From assembly GCF_002514735.1 (NCBI RefSeq), contig NZ_KZ300476.1, positions 725,872 through 789,871 on the forward strand: DNA of 64,000 nt, in the 5' to 3' direction. This document shows, one piece after another, positions 7,665-17,188 of the stretch (the first letter of the stretch is position 1; every line of letters begins with the position of its first letter). The notes under the pieces are model-generated. The model saw only the letters and a list, made by a program, of their open reading frames with translations, ran no database searches and was not told where the DNA came from. Origin of the DNA: Sediminicola luteus (GTDB lineage: Bacteria; Bacteroidota; Bacteroidia; Flavobacteriales; Flavobacteriaceae). A program made the translations under genes and the position numbers.

Positions 7665-8474
7665 TTACGGATTGAATTGAACAACCTCGGAATGGTTATT
7701 ATAACCCGCTTGTAAGGTTGTGTTTACCTGACTACTTCCTCCTTGAAAAACACTACTGAAGTGCTCAGAACCTTCTTGCCAGGTCATATTGGCACTAAAA
7801 TCGCTCCATTGCTCGGTTACGGAAACGTTGTTTTCTCCATACCCCAAAATATTTTGATAGGTGGTGTTTGAATTTCCGTTACCCCACTGATCTAGGTAGC
7901 TATAGTTAGACTCGCCTCCTTGGGCCGTCAAATTACCATTACCGTTACCCTCTTGAAGTACATAGCTGAAATTATGAGAACCTGCCTGGTAAACTTCGCT
8001 ATAGTTCAAGTCACCCAACTGTTCAACGATACTCACGGCATCATGACCCGACTGCTGAACTATTGACAAGTTTACATTACCATCCTGGCTAACATAACTC
8101 TCGTTGTCATCTCCGGTTTGTTCAACACTACTTCCATTGAAAAAACCATTTTGATCAACTTCACTATACTCCATATAACCGCTTTGCATAACATCGGAAC
8201 CGTTTGCCCCACCGTCTTGAGAAACATAGGACACGTTCATTGCGTTACTTTGTTCTACATTAGAGTAGTTTGCCGCACCAAATTGTTCCACTTCCGAATA
8301 GTTTGAATAATCAGATTGGGTTACCATAGAGGTCTGACCAGAATTACCATTTTGATACACATAAGATTCATGCTCACTACCGGTCTGTGTAGTGGTGTTT
8401 TCATTGTTGGGTGACTGAGCAAAAACTACTGCCCCGCTTAGGACCAACGCCATAGTTAACATTACTTTTTTCAT
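7665..8474 (-). CDS. csgA: Major curlin-like fibre subunit (CsgA-like)
   Basis: A 269-residue secreted protein: signal peptide (1-19, VVFAQ), a short N/T-rich leader, then about 21 consecutive units of 11 residues with the pattern S-x-V-x-Q-x-G-x-x-N-x (SEVEQFGAANY, SYVSQDGGANG, SEVDQNGFFNG, SSVEQTGDDNE and so on). Two such units make one curlin repeat, or one turn of the cross-beta solenoid, so there are about ten turns against five in E. coli CsgA. Composition is rich in N, Q, S, G and Y with hardly any positive charge. Units 14-18 are the most divergent. As first gene of the curli operon with its own terminator-like hairpin, it is the expected abundant subunit. Confidence 0.93.
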   Translation of the reverse strand: MKKVMLTMALVLSGAVVFAQSPNNENTTTQTGSEHESYVYQNGNSGQTSMVTQSDYSNYSEVEQFGAANYSNVEQSNAMNVSYVSQDGGANGSDVMQSGYMEYSEVDQNGFFNGSSVEQTGDDNESYVSQDGNVNLSIVQQSGHDAVSIVEQLGDLNYSEVYQAGSHNFSYVLQEGNGNGNLTAQGGESNYSYLDQWGNGNSNTTYQNILGYGENNVSVTEQWSDFSANMTWQEGSEHFSSVFQGGSSQVNTTLQAGYNNHSEVVQFNP

Positions 8475-8994
8475 AAAGTTTGGAATTAAAAATTAGACAT
8501 AAAACTATCTTTAGCGAATCGCCTATATAAAGGCCATTTACTTTCGTGTTGATTAGGTTTTTTCGCTACTTCATGAAAAACCGCTGCATCGAAAAAACAA
8601 CGACAAATTGGAAAAATCCAAAAAGTCGAAAAGCATAGCTTACAGCATCATCTAAAAACGGGGGGAACGGAAAACCTGGGGAAGGTCCTCACTCACAACA
8701 GACTTGTATTAATCTGTTTTTCAAAACTCTGTGACCAAATTACAAAAATATCGGAGGCATAAAAACAAGTCTGATTGGGAATTGTATTCGATAGACGAAA
8801 TGAGTTTTATACATAAGGGGTATTCCCTCAAAATATGGTTGAAGTGACTAGAATGATCGGTAAACAACACTCAAAACCTGTATGTTAAAAAATTGTTAAA
8901 CATGAAAACCATACCTAAACCAATCGATAACAGGCACTTATGCCAGAATATTTAACCCGTTTTTTCCTACCTTGTTGTTTTATTAACACCCACT
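8475..8994 (-). promoter_or_regulatory. Upstream region of the curli operon
   Basis: About 520 bases without a gene. On the reverse strand TATTTTTG (8750-8743) fits the Bacteroidota -7 box TAnnTTTG, which would give a leader of about 260 nt. The nearest TTG (8768-8766) is 15 bases away, shorter than usual, so this promoter is tentative. A 9-base inverted repeat (CAGACTTGT at 8699-8707, ACAAGTCTG at 8765-8773) brackets it. A short hairpin GCCT/AGGC lies close to the csgA start (near 8521-8534). I see nothing else coding here. Confidence 0.4.
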
Positions 8995-9034
8995 AAAACA
9001 AAAAGGCCGCCCACCCCACAGCAAGCGACCTTTT
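8995..9034 (-). terminator. Terminator of the chitinase gene
   Basis: AAAAGGCCGC (9001-9010) pairs with GCGACCTTTT (9025-9034) with one G-U pair. The reverse strand continues into a T-rich run. It lies about 20 bases after the chitinase stop. Confidence 0.72.
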
Positions 9035-9055
9035 CTTCACAGCATAAATCTATCT

Positions 9056-12000
9056 TTATTCCTTAATGAATTGTTTGCTTTCGTTAGTACCATCGGTATA
9101 GGCAATTTGCATCACCTTGGGCCCTTTGGCCAAATTGCCAATATTAACTTCCAAATCGGTGGTTTCCAACAATAAAATACCTGCCATATCGAATATCCTG
9201 ATACCCAATACCGGTTTTTCCACTTGGACATTAATGACCGTAGTGGCCGGATTCGGATACAATACCGCAGTGTTCGTTGCTGCCCTGGCACCTTGGGCCA
9301 CACATTCCTTTACATATTCCCAAGCGGCCGAAGTATCGGGGGTTTCCCCCTTAACCCACCATTTAGAGCGGTAGATTTTTTGTTGATAATATACTTCGGT
9401 GCCCGTAGTGGCATAGGCCTGGGTCTCGTTCCATACTTCATAGCCGCAACTGGCGTCCAAATTGGGCCCATCACCACAGTATTCCAAAAATTTCCACACT
9501 GATGCCGTACCAGGTATATCGGTAGCTTCGGCATACCATTGGTTTTCAAAAATTCGTCCGTCGTTGTAAACCTTGATTCCAGCACTTGAATATACTTGGG
9601 CCGACCAAACAGGAGTATTACAAGTATCATCTACCTCAGCCACAATAAAGTTTCCGGTATACACCGTTTGGTCACCTTCGGCATCAGTGGCTTCAATAGT
9701 AAGCCCGTAGGTTTTAAATGCGGTTGGGGTAAAGGCCACGGTATAGTTGTTTCCGTTAACTTGATGGGTTACCGTTGTGCCATCGACCAAGAAGCGAACG
9801 GTTTCCAAATTCGATTGGGCATCTGTGATCTGTGCCTCTATCGTAAGCTCACTTAATTGGGCCATGGGCAACTCCGCCCCGTTAGCCGGGCTTACTTCGG
9901 AAATCTCAGGTGCGGTATTGGACTGTGGTTGGTTAACTGTAAATACAAACTGACTACTGGTACTTAGACCCAATTCGTCGTCGGCGGTAATCTGTAGCGT
10001 ATGGTTGCCATAGGCACTTGGCAGATAAGAAGCCGAATAGGTGTTTCCGGTTCGGGACAAGGTCAAGGATATACCGTCTACCGCAGCGGAAACACTTTGC
10101 AAATTGCCATCGGCATCCGTAACTGAAAAGGAGATTCCAATATTTTCAAATTGCGCTTGGGTAAAAGCACTTCCATCTGTTGGTACTACCCCACTAATGG
10201 CAGGAGCCGTATTGGTAGGACCGGAACCACAGTCTTTTACATATTCCCACACATCAGCATCACCAGGCACATCACCTTGGGTCCACCATTTGTTTTGATA
10301 GAGTTTACCTAGATACACTATTTTTTGACCGGCCTCGGCATATACCTGGGTGGAACTCCAATCCGATACCCCTTCGCAGCCTGTGGCCGTACTGGCATCG
10401 ATAACCGTTACCCGAGCCACGGTCACCAACGTCTCGCCGCCATCTTGCGCCCTAGCCGTAAGTGTATACTCCCCAAAAGCCGATGGCACCCAAGAAGCGG
10501 TAGTACCATTTATGGTTTGGCCATCAAATTCGATTCGGATATTGCTTAAACTATTTAAAGGATCGGATACCCCCAAAACAATCGGGGTAGCCTCACCTGG
10601 GTTCAAAGCTAAAGTCTCTCCATCTTTCGGACTGGTAAAAACAATTCCCGTGATCACATTACATTCTTGGGAATCGATTTGGAAGGCGGGCATATTGGCG
10701 CAACCCAATTCTACCGGGTTATCGGAACCGTCTAAAGCCGGGCCAATACCCACAATATCGGTATAGCGCTTATAATGGTTGATCCTACCTACCACCTTTG
10801 GGTTTTCGGTACCGCTATTACATTCGATTCCGCCATTGATAATGTTCACGGTCGCACCCAGACCTGGAATCAATCCGGCGTCGCGTTGGGCCTGTGTGGG
10901 TTGCCAGTTACCCACCATAACATCGTGTGCGGAGGGTTTGGGGTATTGGGGCGTCATCCAGAACCAAATAGCCGTTTGAAAGGCCAAGGCCCCATCTTCA
11001 ATCACCCGTTCCGGATTTTGAAGCAACACATCCTTATCTCCATATAAAAAGGCACTGACCTGACCGTAGTTATAGTTCCAACTCAACTGAATGGGTCCGC
11101 GACCATGATACGATTTACCAGCCACGGGCGGGTAAATGGCATGTCCTTCGTCCCTATACCCTAAATTGGAAGTACCTGCATAGCCTTGTTCTTCATTAAA
11201 GTATAAGCCATAGGCATATTGACCATCGGGTGCCGTAGGCCAACCTCCGGTGGTTTCTTGGGAGATGTTGGCCAAAAACGCCATCAGCTCCCTTTGTCTT
11301 TTCTCTAAATCGCCCGCATTGGCAAACGCTCCATAATCTACGGTAGTCTTTATAATGGCCGCAGTACTACTATCAAAACCCGCATCGTTACGGATGATTA
11401 CAGTTGCTCCGGTACTTTTATCTTTTCGGGTAAGACGATACAGATTAGTGGCACATCTACGCTCGAACAACACCTCGATATTGGCCATGCGGTCCAAGGC
11501 CGTACGAAGGTTTTCGTAACTATAGAAATCTATCGTACCTTGGTTATTGCTACCCACCCCAAAACGATGTGGAAACAATTCGTTAAAGGATGCTTCGGTC
11601 AACAGTTCGGAAAAAGGGCCACCCGTAATCGGGGCCTTTATCTCAAAAGTCAATGTTGCGGAAGTGGTTTCCCCAGCATCATCGGTGGCGGTTACCGCTA
11701 GATTCACTGTACCATAAGCCGTGGGTAAAAAGTCAAACGTGTAACTGTCTCCGGTATTTGAAAAAGAAACCGTTTCCCCATCGATTTTGAATGCTGCACT
11801 GGAAACATCGCCATCTTCATCGGCAATCGTTACGTTAATAGCTACCACTTCAAAATCGGACTGGCTTATACTTTGTCCGGCCGTTGGGTTTACGAATGAA
11901 ATCGAAGGCCCTTGATTTTGGGGTGCTACTACCGAAAATGTAAATTCCTTTTGGGTTTGGGCCCCTTCATTATCTGTCGCCGAAACTTGAAGGGTATTGG

Positions 12001-13723
12001 TACCATAGGCCGATGGTGTATAATCGAACACATAGGTATTTCCGTTTTGGGTAAAGGATACCGTGTTACCGTTTAGGGTAAAATCACTACTGGCGACATT
12101 ACCATCGGTATCGGTAATTTTGACTTCCAAACGGATGTCCTCAAAATCGGCTTGTTCCAATTGCGCCCCATCGGTAGGTTGCTGCAAAGTAATGACCGGC
12201 GCTTGGTTGGGTAGGTTGGAATTTTCGGCAAAAACCTTGTTCAGTACATTGACCAATGGGGCTTTGGTTGCCGGCGCGTATGGCAATTTGTTGGCGTAGG
12301 TAGTGGTTATTGCGCCGGCATCCCAATCGCCGAATACTTGCCAAACGATGACCCCACCAATTTGATTGGAGTTTACGTATTGGGCCTTTTCGGTAATGGA
12401 TTGGATATTATCATAACTCAAAAAGTAATTGTCTTTGGTCATATAGGGCACTTTGGCCTCATTGTCCCAATGTTGCTGCCAACCACTGTTGTTATCCATA
12501 ATAAAATCGTAGTTCGGGGTACCGTCAAACGCCCCCCAATTGGTATAGTCTGAAGCCGTCATTACGGTACCATCGGGCGAAATATTCTTCGATACTTTTA
12601 TGGTGGGGGCGTTTAGGGTAGCTGCCCCGTCGGTAACTACCCCGCGGCCGTAAAAACCGACCCCCATGTTAATCTGTGCCGGTGCCACGCCTTGGGAAAC
12701 CAAATATTGAAAGGTATTGTCCCAAGAGGCCCCGTTTTCTTCTTCACCCGTATATGGGTACAAGGGTGAATTATGTCCGGCTTTGTTAGACCAACCCCCG
12801 TGCATATCGTAGCTCATCATATTAAAATAGTCCATGGTCGTGGACAAGGCGTTCCAATCGAAACCGGCCAGTTTCGTTGGTGAAGCGTTGAAGGCCGCCG
12901 TAATCAATTTATCAGTCCCGATTCCTTGACGTAATTCGGCTATCAAGGTGGTAAAGTTGGCATAATCGGCCTGGGTGCCCGTAAAGTTCATTCCTGAAAA
13001 AGGACCGGGAAACTCCCAATCGAGGTCGATACCATCAAATCCGTATTTCTGGATCAGATCTTGACAAGCGGTTACGAATTTGGCCCTTTTAACCGGGTCG
13101 GCCGCCATTTCTGGAAAATGCTTGCTCATGCTCCAGCCACCTATTGAGGCCATTACCTTCACCCCATGGTTTTGGGCCAGTTCCATAAGGCCTTTGGCAC
13201 CGTTGGGTTTGGGCAAGGGTAACGGATAATCGCCCGTACGCCCATCGGTATGGACCCAGCCCGAGCCGTTTCCTTTATAGCCATGTTCGTTAAAGGCCCA
13301 ATGCAATTCATGGGAGGTGTTCTGATCTAAATCGTCGGGTAAGTAATGGAGTACTTCCAACTCCCCCTCGAACAGCCAAAGGTCCCAAGAGGAATAAATA
13401 TCGGTATTGAATACAGCAGCAGGTGCCTGTACTTGTCCGGGTTGATGGATCTGTTTATTCCTGAAATCGGCCGAATGCAGGGAACCATCCTCAGCCAGAC
13501 CAAAAAACGACCAGTTCAATATGGTATACTGACTGTAATCTAGGTTAAGTTGATTAAAGAAGCCTTTGGCCACCCCTTGTTCTGCCCCTTTCCAGGCATC
13601 CCATTGGGTAAAGTATCCGATAATCTGTTTTTGATGTTGCCCCTTGGTATATTCATAAGGGGTGGTTTGGGCATAGGAAGCCCAGGCCGCCAAGCAGCCA
13701 AGTAGGAGTAATTTAAGTTTCAT
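9056..13723 (-). CDS. Giant secreted chitinase: GH18 + GH19, chitin-binding modules, T9SS signal
   Basis: A 1555-residue secreted enzyme. Signal peptide 1-19. GH18 domain about 33-480, with the catalytic DGIDLDWE (230-237, E237 the acid) and SIGGW. Two Ig-like repeats (about 505-600, 605-697). GH19 domain about 703-1015, with the catalytic glutamate in SQETTGGW (E823), a second acidic site near FNEEQ, and YHGRGPIQLSWNYNYG. Further Ig-like units alternate with three chitin-binding modules (about 1118-1165, 1366-1416, 1424-1475; W-x-x-x-x-x-Y...K/QWW). A type IX secretion C-terminal domain ends it (LYPNPATTVINV, 1488 on). GH18 and GH19 enzymes use retaining and inverting mechanisms, so one chain carries both chemistries. 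It has its own terminator and is probably monocistronic. Confidence 0.96.
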   Translation of the reverse strand: MKLKLLLLGCLAAWASYAQTTPYEYTKGQHQKQIIGYFTQWDAWKGAEQGVAKGFFNQLNLDYSQYTILNWSFFGLAEDGSLHSADFRNKQIHQPGQVQAPAAVFNTDIYSSWDLWLFEGELEVLHYLPDDLDQNTSHELHWAFNEHGYKGNGSGWVHTDGRTGDYPLPLPKPNGAKGLMELAQNHGVKVMASIGGWSMSKHFPEMAADPVKRAKFVTACQDLIQKYGFDGIDLDWEFPGPFSGMNFTGTQADYANFTTLIAELRQGIGTDKLITAAFNASPTKLAGFDWNALSTTMDYFNMMSYDMHGGWSNKAGHNSPLYPYTGEEENGASWDNTFQYLVSQGVAPAQINMGVGFYGRGVVTDGAATLNAPTIKVSKNISPDGTVMTASDYTNWGAFDGTPNYDFIMDNNSGWQQHWDNEAKVPYMTKDNYFLSYDNIQSITEKAQYVNSNQIGGVIVWQVFGDWDAGAITTTYANKLPYAPATKAPLVNVLNKVFAENSNLPNQAPVITLQQPTDGAQLEQADFEDIRLEVKITDTDGNVASSDFTLNGNTVSFTQNGNTYVFDYTPSAYGTNTLQVSATDNEGAQTQKEFTFSVVAPQNQGPSISFVNPTAGQSISQSDFEVVAINVTIADEDGDVSSAAFKIDGETVSFSNTGDSYTFDFLPTAYGTVNLAVTATDDAGETTSATLTFEIKAPITGGPFSELLTEASFNELFPHRFGVGSNNQGTIDFYSYENLRTALDRMANIEVLFERRCATNLYRLTRKDKSTGATVIIRNDAGFDSSTAAIIKTTVDYGAFANAGDLEKRQRELMAFLANISQETTGGWPTAPDGQYAYGLYFNEEQGYAGTSNLGYRDEGHAIYPPVAGKSYHGRGPIQLSWNYNYGQVSAFLYGDKDVLLQNPERVIEDGALAFQTAIWFWMTPQYPKPSAHDVMVGNWQPTQAQRDAGLIPGLGATVNIINGGIECNSGTENPKVVGRINHYKRYTDIVGIGPALDGSDNPVELGCANMPAFQIDSQECNVITGIVFTSPKDGETLALNPGEATPIVLGVSDPLNSLSNIRIEFDGQTINGTTASWVPSAFGEYTLTARAQDGGETLVTVARVTVIDASTATGCEGVSDWSSTQVYAEAGQKIVYLGKLYQNKWWTQGDVPGDADVWEYVKDCGSGPTNTAPAISGVVPTDGSAFTQAQFENIGISFSVTDADGNLQSVSAAVDGISLTLSRTGNTYSASYLPSAYGNHTLQITADDELGLSTSSQFVFTVNQPQSNTAPEISEVSPANGAELPMAQLSELTIEAQITDAQSNLETVRFLVDGTTVTHQVNGNNYTVAFTPTAFKTYGLTIEATDAEGDQTVYTGNFIVAEVDDTCNTPVWSAQVYSSAGIKVYNDGRIFENQWYAEATDIPGTASVWKFLEYCGDGPNLDASCGYEVWNETQAYATTGTEVYYQQKIYRSKWWVKGETPDTSAAWEYVKECVAQGARAATNTAVLYPNPATTVINVQVEKPVLGIRIFDMAGILLLETTDLEVNIGNLAKGPKVMQIAYTDGTNESKQFIKE

Positions 13724-13842
13724 AGTGATTTGGGATTAACTATATAATTCTACGATGAAAGTATCTATTTCTTCGATTAAACGTAAATATTCGTAAGATT
13801 TTTCGATGAATTACGTGCTTTTTTCATGCTAAGCAACAGTTA

Positions 13843-13867
13843 AACCGACATTACGGTCGGTTTTTTG
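13843..13867 (+). terminator. Orphan + strand hairpin with T tract
   Basis: AACCGAC (13843-13849) pairs with GTCGGTT (13856-13862), followed by six T. No + strand gene precedes it, so it may end a small RNA or an antisense transcript of the chitinase leader. Confidence 0.45.
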
Positions 13868-13875
13868 ACCAATAG

Positions 13876-13912
13876 CAAAAAACAACCCTTCCGGGCTAAA
13901 ACCGGAAGGGTT
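13876..13912 (-). terminator. Terminator of the S10 carboxypeptidase gene
   Basis: A perfect 11-base stem, AACCCTTCCGG (13884-13894) and CCGGAAGGGTT (13902-13912). On the reverse strand it is followed by a T-rich run (TTGTTTTTTG). It lies about 25 bases after the gene's stop. Confidence 0.85.
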
Positions 13913-13936
13913 CTTTCTAATAAGGTATAATTTATC

Positions 13937-15427
13937 TTATTTCTCTAGGAACATCCGGATATCATCGGCCAATTTTATAAAATCGGGTTCGTGGGTATAC
14001 ATCATATGACCGCCTTCATAGTAAGTCATGCTAACCCTTTCCTTTACGATACCATTTCTATTAAAGGTATATTCAGCATCGAAGAAGGGCGTGATCAAAT
14101 CGTAATAACCACTGGCTACCAGCACCTTCATTTGGGTATTGCGACGCATGGTCTCGCCCAAACGATCGGATACATTTACCGGGGTGGGCTCCCAATAACT
14201 GCCATCGGGACGCGTACGCCAACGCCATTTTTGACCGATTTGCCCATTGGAGGTCAAATAAGGCCTATCCATATCCACTTTTAAATCATGCAATAGATAC
14301 TGGTTCAAAGCGGCTGTATAGGCGGCCCCGATTTGATAGGAGGACGGATCGCCCAAAGTAGGTCTATCGGCCACATCGTCTATCTCATCGCCCATAAACC
14401 GACCGTCTAACCGGCCAATGGCCATGCCTTGGTCTTCCAGTAACTTTTTCTGAAAGCGCGGCATAAGTACCCGAAGATCGCTGCGATGTATATACGCTTT
14501 GTCCAAGCCCGTGAAATAGGCCAATTTTTGAGCCAATGTTTCCCGTTCGGACGTAGTTAGCAATGCTCCTTTGTATAGTGCAGGCGCGTATTCGTTATAG
14601 GTAAAATCGCGACTTTCTTGTACAAAGGCCTCTAAACTTTTGCCTTGCCCTGCTTTTTTATGGTACCAGGCCGTGGCCGCCATACTGGGCAAATAGGTCA
14701 AATAAGAGGTAATATTATTAGGTATCGAGGTAGACCCATCGTAATCCAAGGCCTGTGAAATCAGAATCAACCCATTCATGGCCACATTTTGCCCACTACC
14801 CTCCAAAGCCTGGGTTACGGCTGCGGCCCTTGTGGTACCGAAACTTTCGCCGGCCATATACTTGGGGGCGTTCCAGCGTTTGTATTGGGTGATCCAAAGA
14901 CGAATGAACTGGGCCACCGAAGCGGCATCTTCGTTCAGTCCCCAAAAATCTTTCTCCTTTCCTTTTCCGATTACCTGACTATAACCGGTGCCCACGGGAT
15001 CGATGAATACCAAATCGGTAAGATCCATTAGGCTTTTTGAATTGGCCACAACCGCAAAAGGTGCGGCACCATCGTCTTGTTTGGCATCGGAATCTACTTT
15101 GACCAGTTTGGGTCCGAACAGCCCCATATGCAACCATACGGAAGCCGAGCCCGGTCCCCCGTTAAACACAAAGGTTACGGGTCTCCTTGAATCGGCACCC
15201 TCTTTAATATATGAAACCGACCACATGGCGGCAGTGGCCTCCCCTTTGGCATTCTTCAAATAGGTTTCTCCGGCAATTGCCTTGTATTTAATCAATTTAC
15301 CTCCAGCGGTTATTTGGTGCGAAGTCACGAAAGACTTGGGCTCGGGAATGGGTTTTACAACCTCTTTTTTGTCTTGAGACCAAAGTACACAAGTAAACAG
15401 TACAGCTAGAAAGACTATCTTTTTCAT
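13937..15427 (-). CDS. Secreted serine carboxypeptidase-like protein (peptidase S10)
   Basis: A 496-residue protein with a signal peptide (1-17) and the S10 landmarks: FVFNGGPGSASVWLHMGLFG (oxyanion/specificity region), GESFGTTRA with the nucleophilic serine, VLVASGYYDLITPF with the likely aspartate, and YEGGHMMY with the catalytic histidine. S10 enzymes remove C-terminal residues from peptides; bacterial homologues are often poorly characterised. It lies between the chitinase and the phosphatase on the same strand, each gene with its own spacing. A clear terminator follows. A role in degrading external peptides is plausible from the signal peptide. Confidence 0.92.
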   Translation of the reverse strand: MKKIVFLAVLFTCVLWSQDKKEVVKPIPEPKSFVTSHQITAGGKLIKYKAIAGETYLKNAKGEATAAMWSVSYIKEGADSRRPVTFVFNGGPGSASVWLHMGLFGPKLVKVDSDAKQDDGAAPFAVVANSKSLMDLTDLVFIDPVGTGYSQVIGKGKEKDFWGLNEDAASVAQFIRLWITQYKRWNAPKYMAGESFGTTRAAAVTQALEGSGQNVAMNGLILISQALDYDGSTSIPNNITSYLTYLPSMAATAWYHKKAGQGKSLEAFVQESRDFTYNEYAPALYKGALLTTSERETLAQKLAYFTGLDKAYIHRSDLRVLMPRFQKKLLEDQGMAIGRLDGRFMGDEIDDVADRPTLGDPSSYQIGAAYTAALNQYLLHDLKVDMDRPYLTSNGQIGQKWRWRTRPDGSYWEPTPVNVSDRLGETMRRNTQMKVLVASGYYDLITPFFDAEYTFNRNGIVKERVSMTYYEGGHMMYTHEPDFIKLADDIRMFLEK

Positions 15428-15535
15428 GGGTAAATCATTTAAAATAGGTGCTACAAGATAAGGTTTACACCTGAACCGTTGCCCCCTTTTTCAGTTTTGC
15501 TGGCCGCCTATTCCCTATGTGAAGAAAAAAAGGGT

Positions 15536-17005
15536 TTACCTAAGAAAAACTTCTTGATGCTTCAGCTTGCCGTCCACATCTTTAAGTTCAAAACGAAGTT
15601 CAGGCCCAGCCGTGGTTTCAATCACCCGAACCAAAAGATAGCCACCCTTTACACGTAAGAACCGATGTTGCGGACGAACATCTTCGGGATCCCAACCCCC
15701 GGCATGTATATCGGCCCCAGACCCGGTGCCGAATTCCCAAAGGTTGGTGTTGGGTATTTGGGTAACAAACTGCCAATGGCGATCGCCGGTTACGATAAAC
15801 ACATCGTCAAATTGATTTAAGAAAGCCCGCACCTCATCACCCTCATGGGCATAACTGGAATTGGAGAGGTTATCATACTTACCCTTACCCCTATCCGGAC
15901 CCAAAATGGGTGAAGGCGATACCACGATCTTATAACGGGCATCAGATGCCGACAAGGTACGAAACAACCATTCTTTTTGTTCAGCCCCCAAAATGGTTTT
16001 TGCAGCTCCGTCTGGATCCGTGTTTTTTGAGCGGTAATTGCGCCCTTCCAAAATCCAAAGCTCCAAATCTTTGCCCCATCGTAATTTTTTATAGGTCTTT
16101 TCGGCCGATGGAAACTGAACCTTATCAAAAATATCCAATCCCCTTTCAAAATCCACGGTACCATAGGTATTGCCCGGAAAGGCATCGTCTTTTAAGGTAT
16201 CGTGGTCGTCTTTCATAAAATAGGTGGTATGTGAGGCATAGAAATCACGTTGGATAGGCAGTGCGAACAAACGGTTCCATTTATAATGCATCATGGATTC
16301 GGTCATCGCATAGGGATTCGGTTTGTCGTAATATTCGATATCGCCAGTATGGATGTAAAAATCAATAGAATCGGCCTCCATGGCCTGATAAATTTTATGT
16401 CCGCCCTGAAGGTCTTTGCGATTGTAATCATGACAACTTACCACAGAAAAAGCAATAGATTCTTGAGTTTCGTTTTCATCAGGGGCCGTTTTGAACTGTC
16501 CTTTAACTTTGGAAAAAACTTGTTTTGCGCCAATTGCCTTGGCCAGTATTTCTATTTCATATATGGTATTGGACTGCAAATCGGTCAGTTGCCATTGGAA
16601 CGTAAAATCTTTCTCGGGGTCTACCCTAGCCCAATCGGTAGTTTTAGTTGCTCCCCCATTCTTGGGCCTATATGTCAATTTTACCTCACCTAGCATACCC
16701 GGACAAGCCCCTTGCATACTATCGAGAATAGCCCCTTGGGGTACTTGGGCACTCCATATTTGGGTAGAGTCCCCTGTTTTGGCCAATTGCTGTGCCTCTT
16801 TTTTGGATATTGGTATAAATTCAGGGCCATCGGCATTCATTTCAGGCATGGCCGTTAAGCGCGTCCAGATTACAGCCGAATGCTGGTCTACCCAACCATT
16901 TTTAAAGCCATTGCCAAAATAAGGACCTTTTTCGTCGGTTTCCGATTTACAAGCCCATAGACCAAGCCCTAAAAGCAATACCGCCAATACACCCGTTTTT
17001 TTCAT
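15536..17005 (-). CDS. PhoD-like phosphodiesterase/alkaline phosphatase lipoprotein
   Basis: A 489-residue lipoprotein (lipobox LWAC, C19). After an N-terminal beta domain (about 25-180), the metallophosphatase domain shows FSVVSCHDY, YIHTGDIEYYD, KDDHDTLKDDAFPG and IVTGDRHWQ, the metal-binding motifs of the PhoD family. PhoD enzymes hydrolyse phosphomono- or diesters at the cell surface. The start is the ATG at 17005, which gives a perfect lipoprotein signal. A GTG at 17065 would add 20 residues with no signal character. No Pho-box-like site was recognised upstream. Confidence 0.9.
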   Translation of the reverse strand: MKKTGVLAVLLLGLGLWACKSETDEKGPYFGNGFKNGWVDQHSAVIWTRLTAMPEMNADGPEFIPISKKEAQQLAKTGDSTQIWSAQVPQGAILDSMQGACPGMLGEVKLTYRPKNGGATKTTDWARVDPEKDFTFQWQLTDLQSNTIYEIEILAKAIGAKQVFSKVKGQFKTAPDENETQESIAFSVVSCHDYNRKDLQGGHKIYQAMEADSIDFYIHTGDIEYYDKPNPYAMTESMMHYKWNRLFALPIQRDFYASHTTYFMKDDHDTLKDDAFPGNTYGTVDFERGLDIFDKVQFPSAEKTYKKLRWGKDLELWILEGRNYRSKNTDPDGAAKTILGAEQKEWLFRTLSASDARYKIVVSPSPILGPDRGKGKYDNLSNSSYAHEGDEVRAFLNQFDDVFIVTGDRHWQFVTQIPNTNLWEFGTGSGADIHAGGWDPEDVRPQHRFLRVKGGYLLVRVIETTAGPELRFELKDVDGKLKHQEVFLR

Positions 17006-17077
17006 AATAAGTATGTTGATTCCCTTCAAATATACGTCTTTCAATACAATTTCGTGTGCGCACACGTAAACCTCTCG

Positions 17078-17105
17078 AAAAAACGCCCTGTTCTCACAGA
17101 GCGTT
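17078..17105 (-). terminator. Terminator of the type III glutamine synthetase gene
   Basis: AACGCCCTGT (17082-17091) pairs with ACAGAGCGTT (17096-17105) with one mismatch and a 4-base loop, and six T follow on the reverse strand (17078-17083). Confidence 0.72.
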
Positions 17106-17188
17106 CTACGCCAGCCCTTCTATACAAGGACTCAATTGTCAATTCATTGCTTTGACACCTAATTTCTTCTAAGGTTTAATCCCTCAGT

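Noticed and set aside
9056-13723. Two separate chitinase genes
   Set aside because: The frame is continuous from signal peptide to T9SS domain, with linkers between; no stop or frameshift was found.
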